DNA from: Acidobacteriota bacterium
GTDB lineage: Bacteria > Acidobacteriota > Holophagae > Holophagales > Holophagaceae
Direction: 5' to 3'
DNA length: 64,000 nt
Assembly: GCA_016213735.1 (NCBI GenBank)
Contig: JACQZU010000027.1
Location: forward strand, 1-64,000
The stretch's first letter is position 1, and each line of letters starts with the position of its first letter. Positions 7,893 to 16,667 of the stretch are shown in pieces. Position numbers and translations under genes: made by a program. The notes under the pieces were generated by a model, which saw only the letters and a list, made by a program, of their open reading frames with translations, did not search any database and had not been told where the DNA came from.

Positions 7893-10073
7893 TCATGCCT
7901 TGGAATTCAACATTCTCAGCCCATTGAAGACCACCAGGAGCGAAGCCCCCATGTCAGCCGCGATAGCCGCCCACAGTGAGGCGTGACCGGCCAGGGTGAG
8001 GAGAATGAATACCGCCTTAACGCTCAAGGAGAATGTGATGTTCTGCCGGATGATGCGCAGCGTTTTCTGGGCGTGGGAGATCAGCCAGGGAAGGCGCGTA
8101 AGGTCGTCGGACATCAAGGCGATATCGGCGGTCTCGATGGCGGTGTCGCTGCCCGCCGTGCCCATGGCGATGCCGATGGTGGCGTGAGCCATGGCGGGTG
8201 CGTCATTCACCCCGTCTCCCACCATGGCCACGCATCCATAGGTTTTCACCAGGGCCTCGACGGCCTGAACCTTTTGCTCGGGCAGAAGATCGGCCTGCAC
8301 TTCCTCCAGCCCCAGGGCTTTCGCCACCCGATGAGCCGCTCCCGCGTGATCTCCGGTGAGCATGACTAAGTGCTGGAGCCCGACCTGCCTGAGCTTGGCG
8401 AGGATTTCGGCCCCTTCGGAGCGGACCTCGTCCGCCAAGGAGATGAGCCCCAACACGCCGGTGGCGTCACCCACCAGGATGACGGTGGCTCCTGTTTCTG
8501 AAGCCTGCCGGATCTGTTCATTGAGGGTGGTGGAATCAGATCCCTGTTCCGTGCCCCAACGAGGCGAACCAACCCATGCTGCCCTTTCGCCAACCAGCCC
8601 TCGTGCCCCCTTGCCGGGGATGATCTCGAAATCCCTGACTATGTCTAGTGTGATCCCTTGAGCCTTGGCATGGGCCAGGATGGCGCGGGCAACGGGGTGG
8701 TCGGTTTGTGCCTCCAGGCTCGCGGCGAGCTTAAGCACGCCGGATTTGGACAGCGCAACCAAAGGGATGACCGTGGCCACTTCCAGGGTCCCTCGGGTGA
8801 GGGTGCCGGTCTTGTCGAAGGCGATGGCCTTGAGGTGGGCCGGGGCCTCCAGAAAAGCGCCACCCTTGATCAGAACGCCGTGGCGGGCCGCCGAGGCGAG
8901 CCCGGAAACGATGCTAACGGGGGTGGAGATGACGAGCGCACAGGGGCAGGCGATCACCAGCAGCACCAGGGCGCGGTAGAACCAAGTGGACCACGGGCCC
9001 AACCCCAGCAACGGCGGAAGCAGGGCGACCAGGATGGCCAGGACCATGACGACGGGCGTGTAGATCCGGGCGAAGCGGTCCACCCACTGCTCCGCCGGGG
9101 CCCGGCGGTGTTGAGCCTCACCCACCATGCGGATGATACGGGCCAGCACTGTGTCGGAGGCAGGATGCGTGGAGACACCCACCAGTGTGGTATTGCCGTT
9201 GATGCTGCCTGCGTAAAGCGCCGCACCTGGAGCCTTCGCAACAGGAAGGCTTTCCCCTGTGATCGCGGCCTCGTTGATCTCGCCTTCCCCATCGACCACC
9301 TGGCCATCGAGCGGAACCCGTTCGCCGGGGCGGATCTGGAAGTGTGCCCCCACCGTCACTTGGGCGGGAGGAAGGTCCTGCGTCTCTCCGCTCCCGCCGG
9401 TCGTAAGCACATGCACCGTGTCTGGGGCCAGCTTGAGCAGGGATTGGACTGCACGCCGAGCCCGGCCCAGACTCCAGGCTTCCAAGACGAGCGAAACGGC
9501 AAACAGGGAGGCGACCGTGGCCGCCTCCAGCCATTCCCCGATGCCGATGGCCCCCAGCACGGCGATGGTCATAAGCAAGTTCATGTCCGGGCGCAGCCGT
9601 CGGGCTGAAAACCAGGCCTTGGGGAGGATGAACCAGGCTGCGGCGAGGGAGGCAGCTCCGTAGAAAATTCTGGTCATCACCGGAATCGAGTGGGCTCCCT
9701 CGACCTCCTTCCATCCCAAGGCACCCAGGACCCCAGCCCCTCCAAGCGCGTGGCTCGCCAAGCCCAGAAGGATCAAGATCGCGCTGATCACCGTCAGGGC
9801 GGTTCGGGCCTGGATGGCCAAGGGACGCCCTTGCCGATCTCTTTGGGTTTCTTCAACCCATGGTTCTCCCTGCATACCGGTGGCACGGACGGCCTGGAGG
9901 ACCGCCTCGGAGGAGGCCGGGGCCCCCTCCGAGAGGATCATCTTCCCGTTCAGCAAGTCGAAGGCGAGGTTTGCCTCACCCCCTACCAGCGGGCCCACCT
10001 CCCGCTTGAGAACAGCAATCTCCTCGGCGCAGTCCATGCCATGGATCTTGAAGGATCGCTTAGGCGTGCTCAT
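7893..10073 (-). CDS. P1B-type heavy-metal ATPase (Zn/Cd/Pb subgroup)
   Basis: The protein is 726 residues from the chosen ATG (MSTPKRSF). An N-terminal HMA-like domain carries only one metal-site cysteine (GMDCAEE, Cys15). Eight TM helices follow, with the CPC motif (VIACPCALVIS), the phosphorylation motif DKTGTLT, the HP locus (HPVARAI) and MVGDGVNDAPA. The last TM helix contains AADMGASLLVV, whose Asp is the extra ligand of the P1B-2 (Zn/Cd/Pb) group, so zinc, cadmium or lead export is the likely job, rather than copper. It is the last gene of the czc-type operon and overlaps czcA by 14 bases. It converges with the mercury fusion gene, 32 bases apart. Confidence 0.9.
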   Translation of the reverse strand: MSTPKRSFKIHGMDCAEEIAVLKREVGPLVGGEANLAFDLLNGKMILSEGAPASSEAVLQAVRATGMQGEPWVEETQRDRQGRPLAIQARTALTVISAILILLGLASHALGGAGVLGALGWKEVEGAHSIPVMTRIFYGAASLAAAWFILPKAWFSARRLRPDMNLLMTIAVLGAIGIGEWLEAATVASLFAVSLVLEAWSLGRARRAVQSLLKLAPDTVHVLTTGGSGETQDLPPAQVTVGAHFQIRPGERVPLDGQVVDGEGEINEAAITGESLPVAKAPGAALYAGSINGNTTLVGVSTHPASDTVLARIIRMVGEAQHRRAPAEQWVDRFARIYTPVVMVLAILVALLPPLLGLGPWSTWFYRALVLLVIACPCALVISTPVSIVSGLASAARHGVLIKGGAFLEAPAHLKAIAFDKTGTLTRGTLEVATVIPLVALSKSGVLKLAASLEAQTDHPVARAILAHAKAQGITLDIVRDFEIIPGKGARGLVGERAAWVGSPRWGTEQGSDSTTLNEQIRQASETGATVILVGDATGVLGLISLADEVRSEGAEILAKLRQVGLQHLVMLTGDHAGAAHRVAKALGLEEVQADLLPEQKVQAVEALVKTYGCVAMVGDGVNDAPAMAHATIGIAMGTAGSDTAIETADIALMSDDLTRLPWLISHAQKTLRIIRQNITFSLSVKAVFILLTLAGHASLWAAIAADMGASLLVVFNGLRMLNSKA

Positions 10074-13000
10074 GATCCGTCTCCTTCGGTTTCCCCACCC
10101 AGGCATAGAAACTCGGGAGGGCCAACAAGGTAAACAGGGTGCTGGTGATGAGGCCGCCCACCATGACGATCGCCAGGGGGCGCTCCAGTTCGCTCCCGCC
10201 GATGCCTAGCAGCATGGGCATGAGGCCAAGGATGGCGCTCCCGGCGGTCATGAGCTTGGGGCGCACGCGGCCCAGGCTCGCTTCCTTGAGGGCCTCGTGG
10301 AACGGCATCCCGGCGGCGACCAGATGCTTGGCCTGGGAAATGAGAACGAGGCTGTTCTGCACGGCCACGCCGAAGAGGCCGATCATCCCCACGATGGAGC
10401 TGATGTTCCAGGTCTCCCCCGCGAGCCAAAGGGCGAAGAGCCCCCCGGCGAAGGCGTCCGGCAGGGTCAGCACGACCACCATGACCTCTCGCCAGCGCCC
10501 CAGGGCTAGGTAGAGCAGGCCGACCACCAGCGCCAGGGCGGCCCCGATGGCTACTACCAGCCGCTTTTGGGTTTCCCGGGCCTCCTCAATCTTCCCACCC
10601 AGCTTCACGACGGTGCCCTTGGGCAGGGTCAAGCCCTTCAGGGCCTTCTCCAGACGATCCGCCGTGCCACCGAGGTCGCCCGTGGTGCGGACGTTCAGGG
10701 CCAGGCGCCGCTGGGCCGACTCACGCCGGATCAGGCTAGGGGTGCTGGCCTCCTCGAAGCGGGCGACCTGACCCAGTTCCACCACGCGGCCATCGTCGAG
10801 CACAAGTGGTAGACGCTTGAGGGTCTCGGGGCTGGTGCGGCCATCATCCGGGAAGCGGACCACCCGTTCGATGCGCTGAGGGCCGTCGAACCGGGGCGAG
10901 GTCTCGGTGCCTTGGAGGGCCGTCTTCAAGGTCCTCACGATCAGCGGTCGTGGGACATCGAGGCGCCGCAGGGCGTCTTCGTCCGGAACCACAGTCCACT
11001 TCGGCAGAGCCCCAGCCCCTTCGGGGGTAATGGACGCGACACCCGGCACCTTCGCCAGTGATTCCTGAATCTCGGGGAGCTTGGCTTGCAGGGCGGCCAG
11101 ATCCGGGTGGAAGAGCTTCACCTGGATGTCTGCCGGAGTGCCCCCGATGCCTTCGGCGATGCGCATCTGCATGGGCGTGGTCAGTTCGACTGGATAGGGC
11201 AGTTCCTCGGAGATCTCAGCGACCTCCTTTTGCACTTCGGGGGTCCGCTTGGTGCCATCCAGCACCACCAGCACGTCAGAGATCGTGTGGGGCATGGGGT
11301 CCTCGGTCAACTCGGAGCGCCCGGTCCGGCGGTAGACGGACGAGACGCCGGGGAGCTTCACGAGCTTCTGTTCGAGCTGGAAGTTGGCCTCATCCACTGC
11401 GGCAAGGCTGGTTTCCGCAGGCAGGATGCTGTTGAGGAGGAGGGCGCCTTCATCCAGGTTGGGCAGGAAGTTGCTTCCCAGGTGCAGGGCCAGCCAGAGG
11501 CTGGGGATGGTCAGGCCCAGGGCCAGCACCCGCACAATGGCGCCATGGCCCATGGCCCAGTCGAGGGCAGGGCGGTAGACGCGCTTCAGGGCCACCACCA
11601 GACGGGGCTCTTCAAGCTGCGCACCGGGTGGCAGGAACCGCTCCACGAGGGCGGGCACCAGGGTGAAGCTCAAGACCAGACTGAGGGTCATGGCCGTGGC
11701 GATGGCGACGGCCAGCGGCGCATAGAGCCTGCCCGCCAAGCCCCCGATGGCCAACAGGGGAATGAAGACCGCCAGGATGACCAGCACCGCCGTGAGGACA
11801 GGAACCCCTACTTCAGCGGCAGCCCGGGTGAGGGCAACGCGCCGGGGCTCGATGTGATCCCGGTGCTCATGCAGTCGGTGGGCGAGGTTCTCCACCATGA
11901 TCACGGCGGCGTCCACCAGGAGACCCACGGCGATGGCGAGGCCGCCCAGGGTCATGGCATTGAGGCCCATACCGGCGGCGTTCAGGGGGATGGCCGCCCC
12001 GAGGGTGGCCAAGGGCAGCACGGCGATGACGATCAGGGCCGCTCGGAGGTTCCCCAGCAGGAGCACGAGCACCCCGGCCACGAAGAGCCCGCCCAGCAGG
12101 AGGGCCAAGGTAACGCCGTTGAGGGCGTGGGTGACGAGTCCTCCCTGGTCATACATGAGGGTCAGTTCCATGCCCTCCGGGAGACTCTGGCGGAGTTCGT
12201 CCAGGGCCTTTCGGGTCTCCTGGGACACGGTCAGAGTCTCCGCCGTGGGCTGTCGGACCACCCGAAGGCTCACGTCTTCGTGGCCCTGGTGCCGGGCGAG
12301 CCCGCGCCGGAACCCAGCACCTTCCCGAACTTCAGCGACATCGCCCAGGAGGACCGTTCCCCGGGGGGTCTTCAGTCGGAGCTTCTTCACGGCCTCGGGC
12401 GAGGCCGCGAGGCTGCCAACGGTGATGAACCAGCCCTTGTCCTGGATCTCCATCACCCCGGCGGCGCTGTCCTGATGGGAGCCGTCCATGGCGTCGATGA
12501 TCTGGGTGAGACTCACGCCCTGGAGCCTCATGCGCTCGGGCTGGACGATGACCTGAAGCTGGCGCTCCTCACCCCCCAACCGTTCAACACGGGCGACCCC
12601 GGGGACGGCTTGAAGCCTGGGGATGAGCACCTTCTCCGTGTGGTCCCGCAGCTTCATGGGATCCGTGGCGGGGCCTTCCAGCACGATCTCCATGATCTCC
12701 TGGAGGCGTCCGGCGGCGCTGGAAACGAGCGGGGCCCGGGTCCCCTCGGGGAAGTTGGCGATGATGCCTGCCAGGCGTTCGGCCACGAGCTGCCGGGCCC
12801 GCCAAGGATCTGTGTCGCCCTCGAAGGACACCACGACCTGGACCACTTCGGCCTGCACGGTGCTCACCACGCGCTTGACGCCGGGAAGGCCACCGATGGC
12901 CTGTTCCACCGGTTGGGCCACGGTCAGTTCCAGCTCCGTGGCGGCCCGTCCCGGGCTCTGGATGAGGAGGTTGAGGCTGGGGAGAGTGAGGTCCGGGAAG

Positions 13001-13212
13001 AGGTCGCGCTTCAGGGTGGCGAAGCTGGCGAGCCCCGCGACGCCCCAGACCATGGCCAGGGCGAAGACCCACCCCTTGCGGGGGAGCATCCAGTCAAACC
13101 AGCGGCGGATCAGGGTCCGGTGCTGGGGCGTGTAGACCTTGTAGGGGTCGTCGGGCATCGCCGGATCGAGGGGAATGTCCGGATCCTGCGGAAGATTCGG
13201 CTCAGTGGTCAT
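10060..13212 (-). CDS. czcA: Heavy-metal RND efflux pump, inner-membrane permease (CzcA/CusA family)
   Basis: This is a 1050-residue RND permease of normal family length. TM1 near residues 48-68 is followed by the porter domain. A TM2-TM6 block includes GLAIAVGLLVDAAVIMVEN, which carries the conserved acidic proton-relay residues of metal RND pumps. A second porter repeat and TM7-TM12 complete the fold. It takes divalent metal from periplasm or cytoplasm and passes it to the adaptor and outer-membrane channel encoded just upstream. It overlaps czcB by 11 bases and the ATPase by 14. The C-terminus ends in DHEHA. Zn/Cd/Co is inferred from the ArsR regulator and P1B-2 ATPase; Ag/Cu cannot be excluded from sequence alone. 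Confidence 0.9.
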   Translation of the reverse strand: MTTEPNLPQDPDIPLDPAMPDDPYKVYTPQHRTLIRRWFDWMLPRKGWVFALAMVWGVAGLASFATLKRDLFPDLTLPSLNLLIQSPGRAATELELTVAQPVEQAIGGLPGVKRVVSTVQAEVVQVVVSFEGDTDPWRARQLVAERLAGIIANFPEGTRAPLVSSAAGRLQEIMEIVLEGPATDPMKLRDHTEKVLIPRLQAVPGVARVERLGGEERQLQVIVQPERMRLQGVSLTQIIDAMDGSHQDSAAGVMEIQDKGWFITVGSLAASPEAVKKLRLKTPRGTVLLGDVAEVREGAGFRRGLARHQGHEDVSLRVVRQPTAETLTVSQETRKALDELRQSLPEGMELTLMYDQGGLVTHALNGVTLALLLGGLFVAGVLVLLLGNLRAALIVIAVLPLATLGAAIPLNAAGMGLNAMTLGGLAIAVGLLVDAAVIMVENLAHRLHEHRDHIEPRRVALTRAAAEVGVPVLTAVLVILAVFIPLLAIGGLAGRLYAPLAVAIATAMTLSLVLSFTLVPALVERFLPPGAQLEEPRLVVALKRVYRPALDWAMGHGAIVRVLALGLTIPSLWLALHLGSNFLPNLDEGALLLNSILPAETSLAAVDEANFQLEQKLVKLPGVSSVYRRTGRSELTEDPMPHTISDVLVVLDGTKRTPEVQKEVAEISEELPYPVELTTPMQMRIAEGIGGTPADIQVKLFHPDLAALQAKLPEIQESLAKVPGVASITPEGAGALPKWTVVPDEDALRRLDVPRPLIVRTLKTALQGTETSPRFDGPQRIERVVRFPDDGRTSPETLKRLPLVLDDGRVVELGQVARFEEASTPSLIRRESAQRRLALNVRTTGDLGGTADRLEKALKGLTLPKGTVVKLGGKIEEARETQKRLVVAIGAALALVVGLLYLALGRWREVMVVVLTLPDAFAGGLFALWLAGETWNISSIVGMIGLFGVAVQNSLVLISQAKHLVAAGMPFHEALKEASLGRVRPKLMTAGSAILGLMPMLLGIGGSELERPLAIVMVGGLITSTLFTLLALPSFYAWVGKPKETDHEHA

Positions 13213-14335
13213 GGTCTTCCCCTCCGCTCTTGCGCTTGATCTGGAGGGACTTCAGCAGGTAGGCGCCCTCGCCGACCACGGTCTCGCCGGGCTTCACCCC
13301 GTCGAGCACCATCACGTCGGTTCCGAACTCGGGGCCCCGGTGCACGGGGCGGAACATGGCCTCGTCACCCTCCTTCACGAAGACACCCCAGGTGCCTTCC
13401 ACCTGTTGCAGGGCGCTCTGAGGGAGGACCACGGTTTTTGCCAGAGGCACATGGACCTCCAGCGGCGTGCCGGGGATCGGGAGTGGGCCGCCCAGCAGGC
13501 GCAGGCGGTAGCTGAGGCGTCGGGTGTCTGTGGTGAGGGTCATGGGGGTGCCCTCCAGTCGCGCCTTCCACCGCTGGCCGTCCCCCTTGCGGACCTCGGT
13601 CACGGCGCCGGTCTGCCAGTTCTGGGGTGCGGGGAGTGGCAGTTCCAGGCGGGCGATGGCGGCGGAAGCAGCCTGGAAGCTGCCCAGTTCCTGTCCGGCT
13701 TCGACCCCCTGGCCGAGCTGGATCTTGTAGGCGGTGACCGTGCCAGCCTTCGGAGCTTTCACGGTCAGGGCGGCGCCAGTGGTCTCGGGGTTCTGCCCTC
13801 GGGCCTCCAGGGCAAGGCGGGCCGCTTCTTCGTCGGCGCGGGCTGTGGCGGCTTCGCTCTTGGCAACTTCCAGCTCGCGCCGGGATCCCGCTTGGGCGTC
13901 GAAGAGGCGCTGCTCGCGGGCCAGTTCGGACTCGGTGCGTTCGCGCTTTGCCCGAGTGGACAGCCAGTCAGCTTTCAGTCGGGCCAGCTCGGGACTCTGG
14001 ATGGTGAACAACCCGGCACCGGCTGCGACGTGCTGGCCGGGCGGGACCTGGATTGCCGAGACGATGCCCTTCACGGGGCTGCTGAGGATGGCCTGGGCGG
14101 ACTCATCCCCGATGGCCTCAGCGGGATACCACGCGCCCTCGGCCTTGGGCTCGGGGACGACGAGGAAGCGGAGCCCCCGGATGTCCTTCAGCGGGAGGTG
14201 CATGTGCTCGTCGCCCTTGGTGGCCTCATCCTTGTGGGCCTCCTTGGTTTCAGGGGGCGCAGCAGCCTTGCGGTCGCAGGCAACTGTGGCCACCAGTGCG
14301 AGGGTCAGGAGGGAGAGACGTAGGACGTGGTTCAT
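13202..14335 (-). CDS. czcB: Heavy-metal RND efflux periplasmic adaptor lipoprotein (CzcB family)
   Basis: This 377-residue membrane-fusion protein starts with a lipoprotein signal (LALVATVAC, lipidation at about Cys20). Met/His residues follow (EHMHL), then a biotinyl-lipoyl half (SSPVKGIVSAIQVPPGQHV), an alpha-hairpin (about 125-185), the second lipoyl half and a beta-barrel domain. The C-terminus is DHDH, a possible metal-binding tail. It bridges CzcA and CzcC. Its start overlaps the czcC stop by 4 bases (ATGA), and its own stop overlaps czcA. Confidence 0.88.
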   Translation of the reverse strand: MNHVLRLSLLTLALVATVACDRKAAAPPETKEAHKDEATKGDEHMHLPLKDIRGLRFLVVPEPKAEGAWYPAEAIGDESAQAILSSPVKGIVSAIQVPPGQHVAAGAGLFTIQSPELARLKADWLSTRAKRERTESELAREQRLFDAQAGSRRELEVAKSEAATARADEEAARLALEARGQNPETTGAALTVKAPKAGTVTAYKIQLGQGVEAGQELGSFQAASAAIARLELPLPAPQNWQTGAVTEVRKGDGQRWKARLEGTPMTLTTDTRRLSYRLRLLGGPLPIPGTPLEVHVPLAKTVVLPQSALQQVEGTWGVFVKEGDEAMFRPVHRGPEFGTDVMVLDGVKPGETVVGEGAYLLKSLQIKRKSGGEDHDH

Positions 14336-15507
14336 GGGTTCACCCCGTTGGTGAGGGCCTGGACTTCGGCGGACAGAAGGTGGGCGGCGTGGAGGCGGCG
14401 GAAGGAAGCGGCCTTCGCCTCCAGGAGCTGGCGGCGGATGGGCAGGGCCTCGGAAGGCCGCTCCTTGCCCTCGCTGAGGCGCAAGCTGATCGCCTTGAGG
14501 GACTGCTCGAAGCCCATGAAGGGCAAGGGTGGTGTGGCGGTCTGAAGCCGGGCCAAGGCGGATTGGAAGCGGGCATCCAGCTCCAGCAGGGCCGTCTCCA
14601 GCTCACGCTTGGTGGCCTGGAAGGTGGCCTCCGTCTCCCGCCGGACGGCCTGACCTTCACCGGGGCGGGGGAAGCGATACGCGAAGCCCACCTTGCCGAT
14701 GCGGTCCTCCCCCTCCTTCCCGTAGCTACCCCGGAGGCTCCACCGGCTGGTGGCGATGGCCTCCTGGTGCCTGAGGGCTTGCTCCTCCAGATCCAGGCGA
14801 TCCTGGATGGCTCGACGCAGGGTGCTTTCCTCGAACTTGGCCTGAAGGCCATCGGCGGGTAGCAGGGACGGATCCCCCGGGGCGGCCAGCGCGGTGGGTG
14901 CTGGGGGAACATCAGCCAGAGACCGCAGCACGGCCCAGGTGTTCAGCCGCAGGCGGCGGGCCTCGTCCAGATCAGCCTGGGCGCGGAGCTGCTCGCCTTC
15001 GACCAAGGTCACTTGGAACGCGGGGTCTGCACCGGCCTCCAGGCGCACCTGGGCGGCTTTGAACCACGCTTGCACCGTCACGAGATCCGCCTCGCGGAGG
15101 TGCAGGACCTCCTCGGCCAGCCAGGCGTCCAAGTAGGCTTGGCGAAGACGGAACCGGGCCTCGACCATGGCGGCGCCACGAAGGGCGGGGTCGGCATGTC
15201 CGAGGGATGCCTCCAGGCGGCTCCGGGTGCCCTGCGACAAGAACAACGGCAAGTCCAGATCCACGGTCTGGTCCGTCGTCGTCGGAGCGACGGGGTTCGT
15301 GCGCGGCCCGGCGGAGAGGCCAAGGGCAGGCCCCTCGCGCAGGAAGCCGCGTGTGCTGGCCAGGGCCCGGTGGCGTTCGGCGAGGAGGGCCTCAGTCCGG
15401 AACTGTTCGGGGCTGGTCCGGGCCCGTTGGACGATGTCGTCATAGGAGAGGGGCGGCGCCTGCGCAAAGAGCAGGCAGGGCATCACCCCGAGAAGGAGAG
15501 ATCGCAT
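14332..15507 (-). CDS. czcC: TolC-like outer-membrane efflux protein (CzcC family)
   Basis: This is a 391-residue protein with an N-terminal signal peptide (MRSLLLGVMPCLLFAQA) and two long alpha-helical repeats (Ala/Leu/Glu/Arg-rich, about 25-210 and 215-390), as in trimeric TolC-type channels. It forms the outer-membrane exit duct of the Czc pump. It overlaps czcB by 4 bases and is separated from the small Cys-rich protein gene by 72 bases, the only real gap in the operon. It is somewhat shorter than many CzcC proteins (about 420 residues). Confidence 0.85.
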   Translation of the reverse strand: MRSLLLGVMPCLLFAQAPPLSYDDIVQRARTSPEQFRTEALLAERHRALASTRGFLREGPALGLSAGPRTNPVAPTTTDQTVDLDLPLFLSQGTRSRLEASLGHADPALRGAAMVEARFRLRQAYLDAWLAEEVLHLREADLVTVQAWFKAAQVRLEAGADPAFQVTLVEGEQLRAQADLDEARRLRLNTWAVLRSLADVPPAPTALAAPGDPSLLPADGLQAKFEESTLRRAIQDRLDLEEQALRHQEAIATSRWSLRGSYGKEGEDRIGKVGFAYRFPRPGEGQAVRRETEATFQATKRELETALLELDARFQSALARLQTATPPLPFMGFEQSLKAISLRLSEGKERPSEALPIRRQLLEAKAASFRRLHAAHLLSAEVQALTNGVNP

Positions 15508-15579
15508 GGGAGCCTCAGTAGGTTCGAGTGGATGGCACGGCAGGGCGAGGCCCAGCCGTGGCTTCGGGGCTTGGATAGC

Positions 15580-15849
15580 TCAGACCCGGGGGGGATCCTT
15601 CTCGGGCTCGATGACCAGGCTGACGAGGTGCTCGGCCCGCTCGGCCTCGTAGCTAGGCTGCGGTAGCGGATCTGGAGGGGGCGCCATGGGGGCTTCTGGC
15701 ACGGGGGCTGTCGCGCATCCATCCACACAAAGGATGTGGCAAAGCGGGGCGCAATCGTCGCCAGGACCCTCGGCGCAAGGATCCGCGCTGTAGGCCCTGA
15801 GGTACGCGACCGCCAAAAGAAGAAGAAGGACCGCAGCCCACCTCCTCAT
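15580..15849 (-). CDS. Small secreted Cys-rich protein of the metal-efflux operon
   Basis: This 89-residue protein has a clear signal peptide or anchor (MRRWAAVLLLLLAVAYLRAYS). Five cysteines then fall within 21 residues (DPCAEGPGDDCAPLCHILCVDGC), followed by a Pro-rich linker and an acidic C-terminus. I do not recognise a named family. Its start overlaps the ArsR regulator stop by 4 bases (15846-15849) and it precedes czcC, so it is co-expressed with the pump. The spacing of Cys and His suggests a periplasmic metal-binding or metal-buffering role; that is inference. Confidence 0.65.
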   Translation of the reverse strand: MRRWAAVLLLLLAVAYLRAYSADPCAEGPGDDCAPLCHILCVDGCATAPVPEAPMAPPPDPLPQPSYEAERAEHLVSLVIEPEKDPPRV

Positions 15850-16220
15850 GAGGCGTTCATCCTTGCCTTGACGCGGGTTTCCTCATTCAGGCAGAGGCCG
15901 TGATACATGAGCTTCGCCACGCAGGTGTCCACGATGCTGTAGTGGATGTGGGTGCCATGGCGGCGGGTGGCGAGGATGCCCAGGTCCACCAGGCGACGGA
16001 GCTGGTTAGAGACAGCCTGGGGCTTCATGCCCACCGCCTCCGCCAAGTCGCCCATGCACGGGTCGCCCTTGAGCACTAGGGTGTGCAACAGGCGCAGGCG
16101 CGTCTCGGATGACAATACGCCGAAGAGTTGCGCTAGTTCGTCGGCCATTTTCATAGATAGGAGCGGACGTTCTTCCAGCGGGGCCTTCAACGAACAGGTT
16201 GGTGGACCAAGGCGTGGCAT
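15846..16220 (-). CDS. ArsR/SmtB-family metal-responsive repressor
   Basis: This 124-residue winged-helix protein has a recognition region MKPQAVSNQLRRLVDLGIL and a wing RRHGTHIHYSI. Cysteines are at 9, 55 (DPCMGD, at the alpha-3N position used by CadC), 100 and 110, with His107 also near the C-terminal helix. Cys9 plus Cys55 resembles the CadC thiolate site, and DTC..H..C in the last helix suggests a second site. The chosen start has GAGG 9 bases upstream and keeps Cys9; a shorter start at 16154 has no ribosome site. As first gene of the minus-strand operon it should repress arsR through the P-type ATPase until metal is bound. Confidence 0.85.
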   Translation of the reverse strand: MPRLGPPTCSLKAPLEERPLLSMKMADELAQLFGVLSSETRLRLLHTLVLKGDPCMGDLAEAVGMKPQAVSNQLRRLVDLGILATRRHGTHIHYSIVDTCVAKLMYHGLCLNEETRVKARMNAS

Positions 16221-16667
16221 GGAGAAGTACCTCTTCTACACCACTCAATGTAATTATGAAATCAATCCGGGGCAATGCTTTTCTTTGACCTTGCCCGGTG
16301 AGAACCCACCTAAGGAAAAACCCGGATCAGGGCCACTCCAAAGCCCTCCTTCGGTACTCCACCACTGAGGCCCACCGCGACGAGGGCATTGTCTCAGCCA
16401 TTTCCGCTTCTTTTCCTGGCCCACTGGGCTGCCTGCTCCAATACCTATCCGTTCACTCTAGAAAGTTCAGTAAACAGTTGAGGCTGGTGGGACAGCGGGT
16501 TAGGTGTTGAAAATAAAATACCTAACCCTGTCTCAGCCGTGTCCTGACCCCAAGCTACCAATTCAAATCTTGTCTTTGTCGGTTGGTCATCAAGGACAGG
16601 AATGCAACACCAATTCAAACAGTCGATTTTTCTGAAGAAGTGCGACTTTCTATATGGGCCTTGTTCA
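16221..16667. other. AT-richer intergenic region between arsR operon and mobile-element remnant
   Basis: About 450 bases with no supported gene. It must hold the arsR-operon promoter near 16221-16270 (AT-rich, no clear ArsR dyad found). It also holds a perfect 9-bp inverted repeat (16497-16528) and two copies of the 11-mer ACCAATTCAAA (16557-16567 and 16609-16619). The last two lie just downstream of the DNA polymerase gene and may mark the left end of the element. Confidence 0.5.
16497..16528. repeat. Perfect inverted repeat with AT-rich loop
   Basis: GGGTTAGGT (16497-16505) and ACCTAACCC (16520-16528) pair perfectly around a 14-base A/T-rich loop. Outer bases GACA and TGTC can extend the stem with a 2-base bulge. 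It lies 140 bases past the DNA polymerase stop. It could act as a terminator or transcript-end structure, or as a protein-binding site near the element boundary. There is no T-tract. Confidence 0.55.

Noticed and set aside
11086-13239. Long plus-strand frame of 717 codons opposite czcA
   Set aside because: It is antisense to a well-supported RND permease; composition is His/Gly/Gln-rich shadow coding with no domain. The same applies to long frames opposite the TonB receptor (25736-29248), the BNR protein (34255-36915) and the activase fusion (46362-49412).
16221-16275. Search for an ArsR-type 12-2-12 operator upstream of the arsR gene
   Set aside because: The AT-rich stretch TCAATGTAATTATGAAATCA is suggestive, but its halves pair at fewer than half of the positions, so no operator is claimed.
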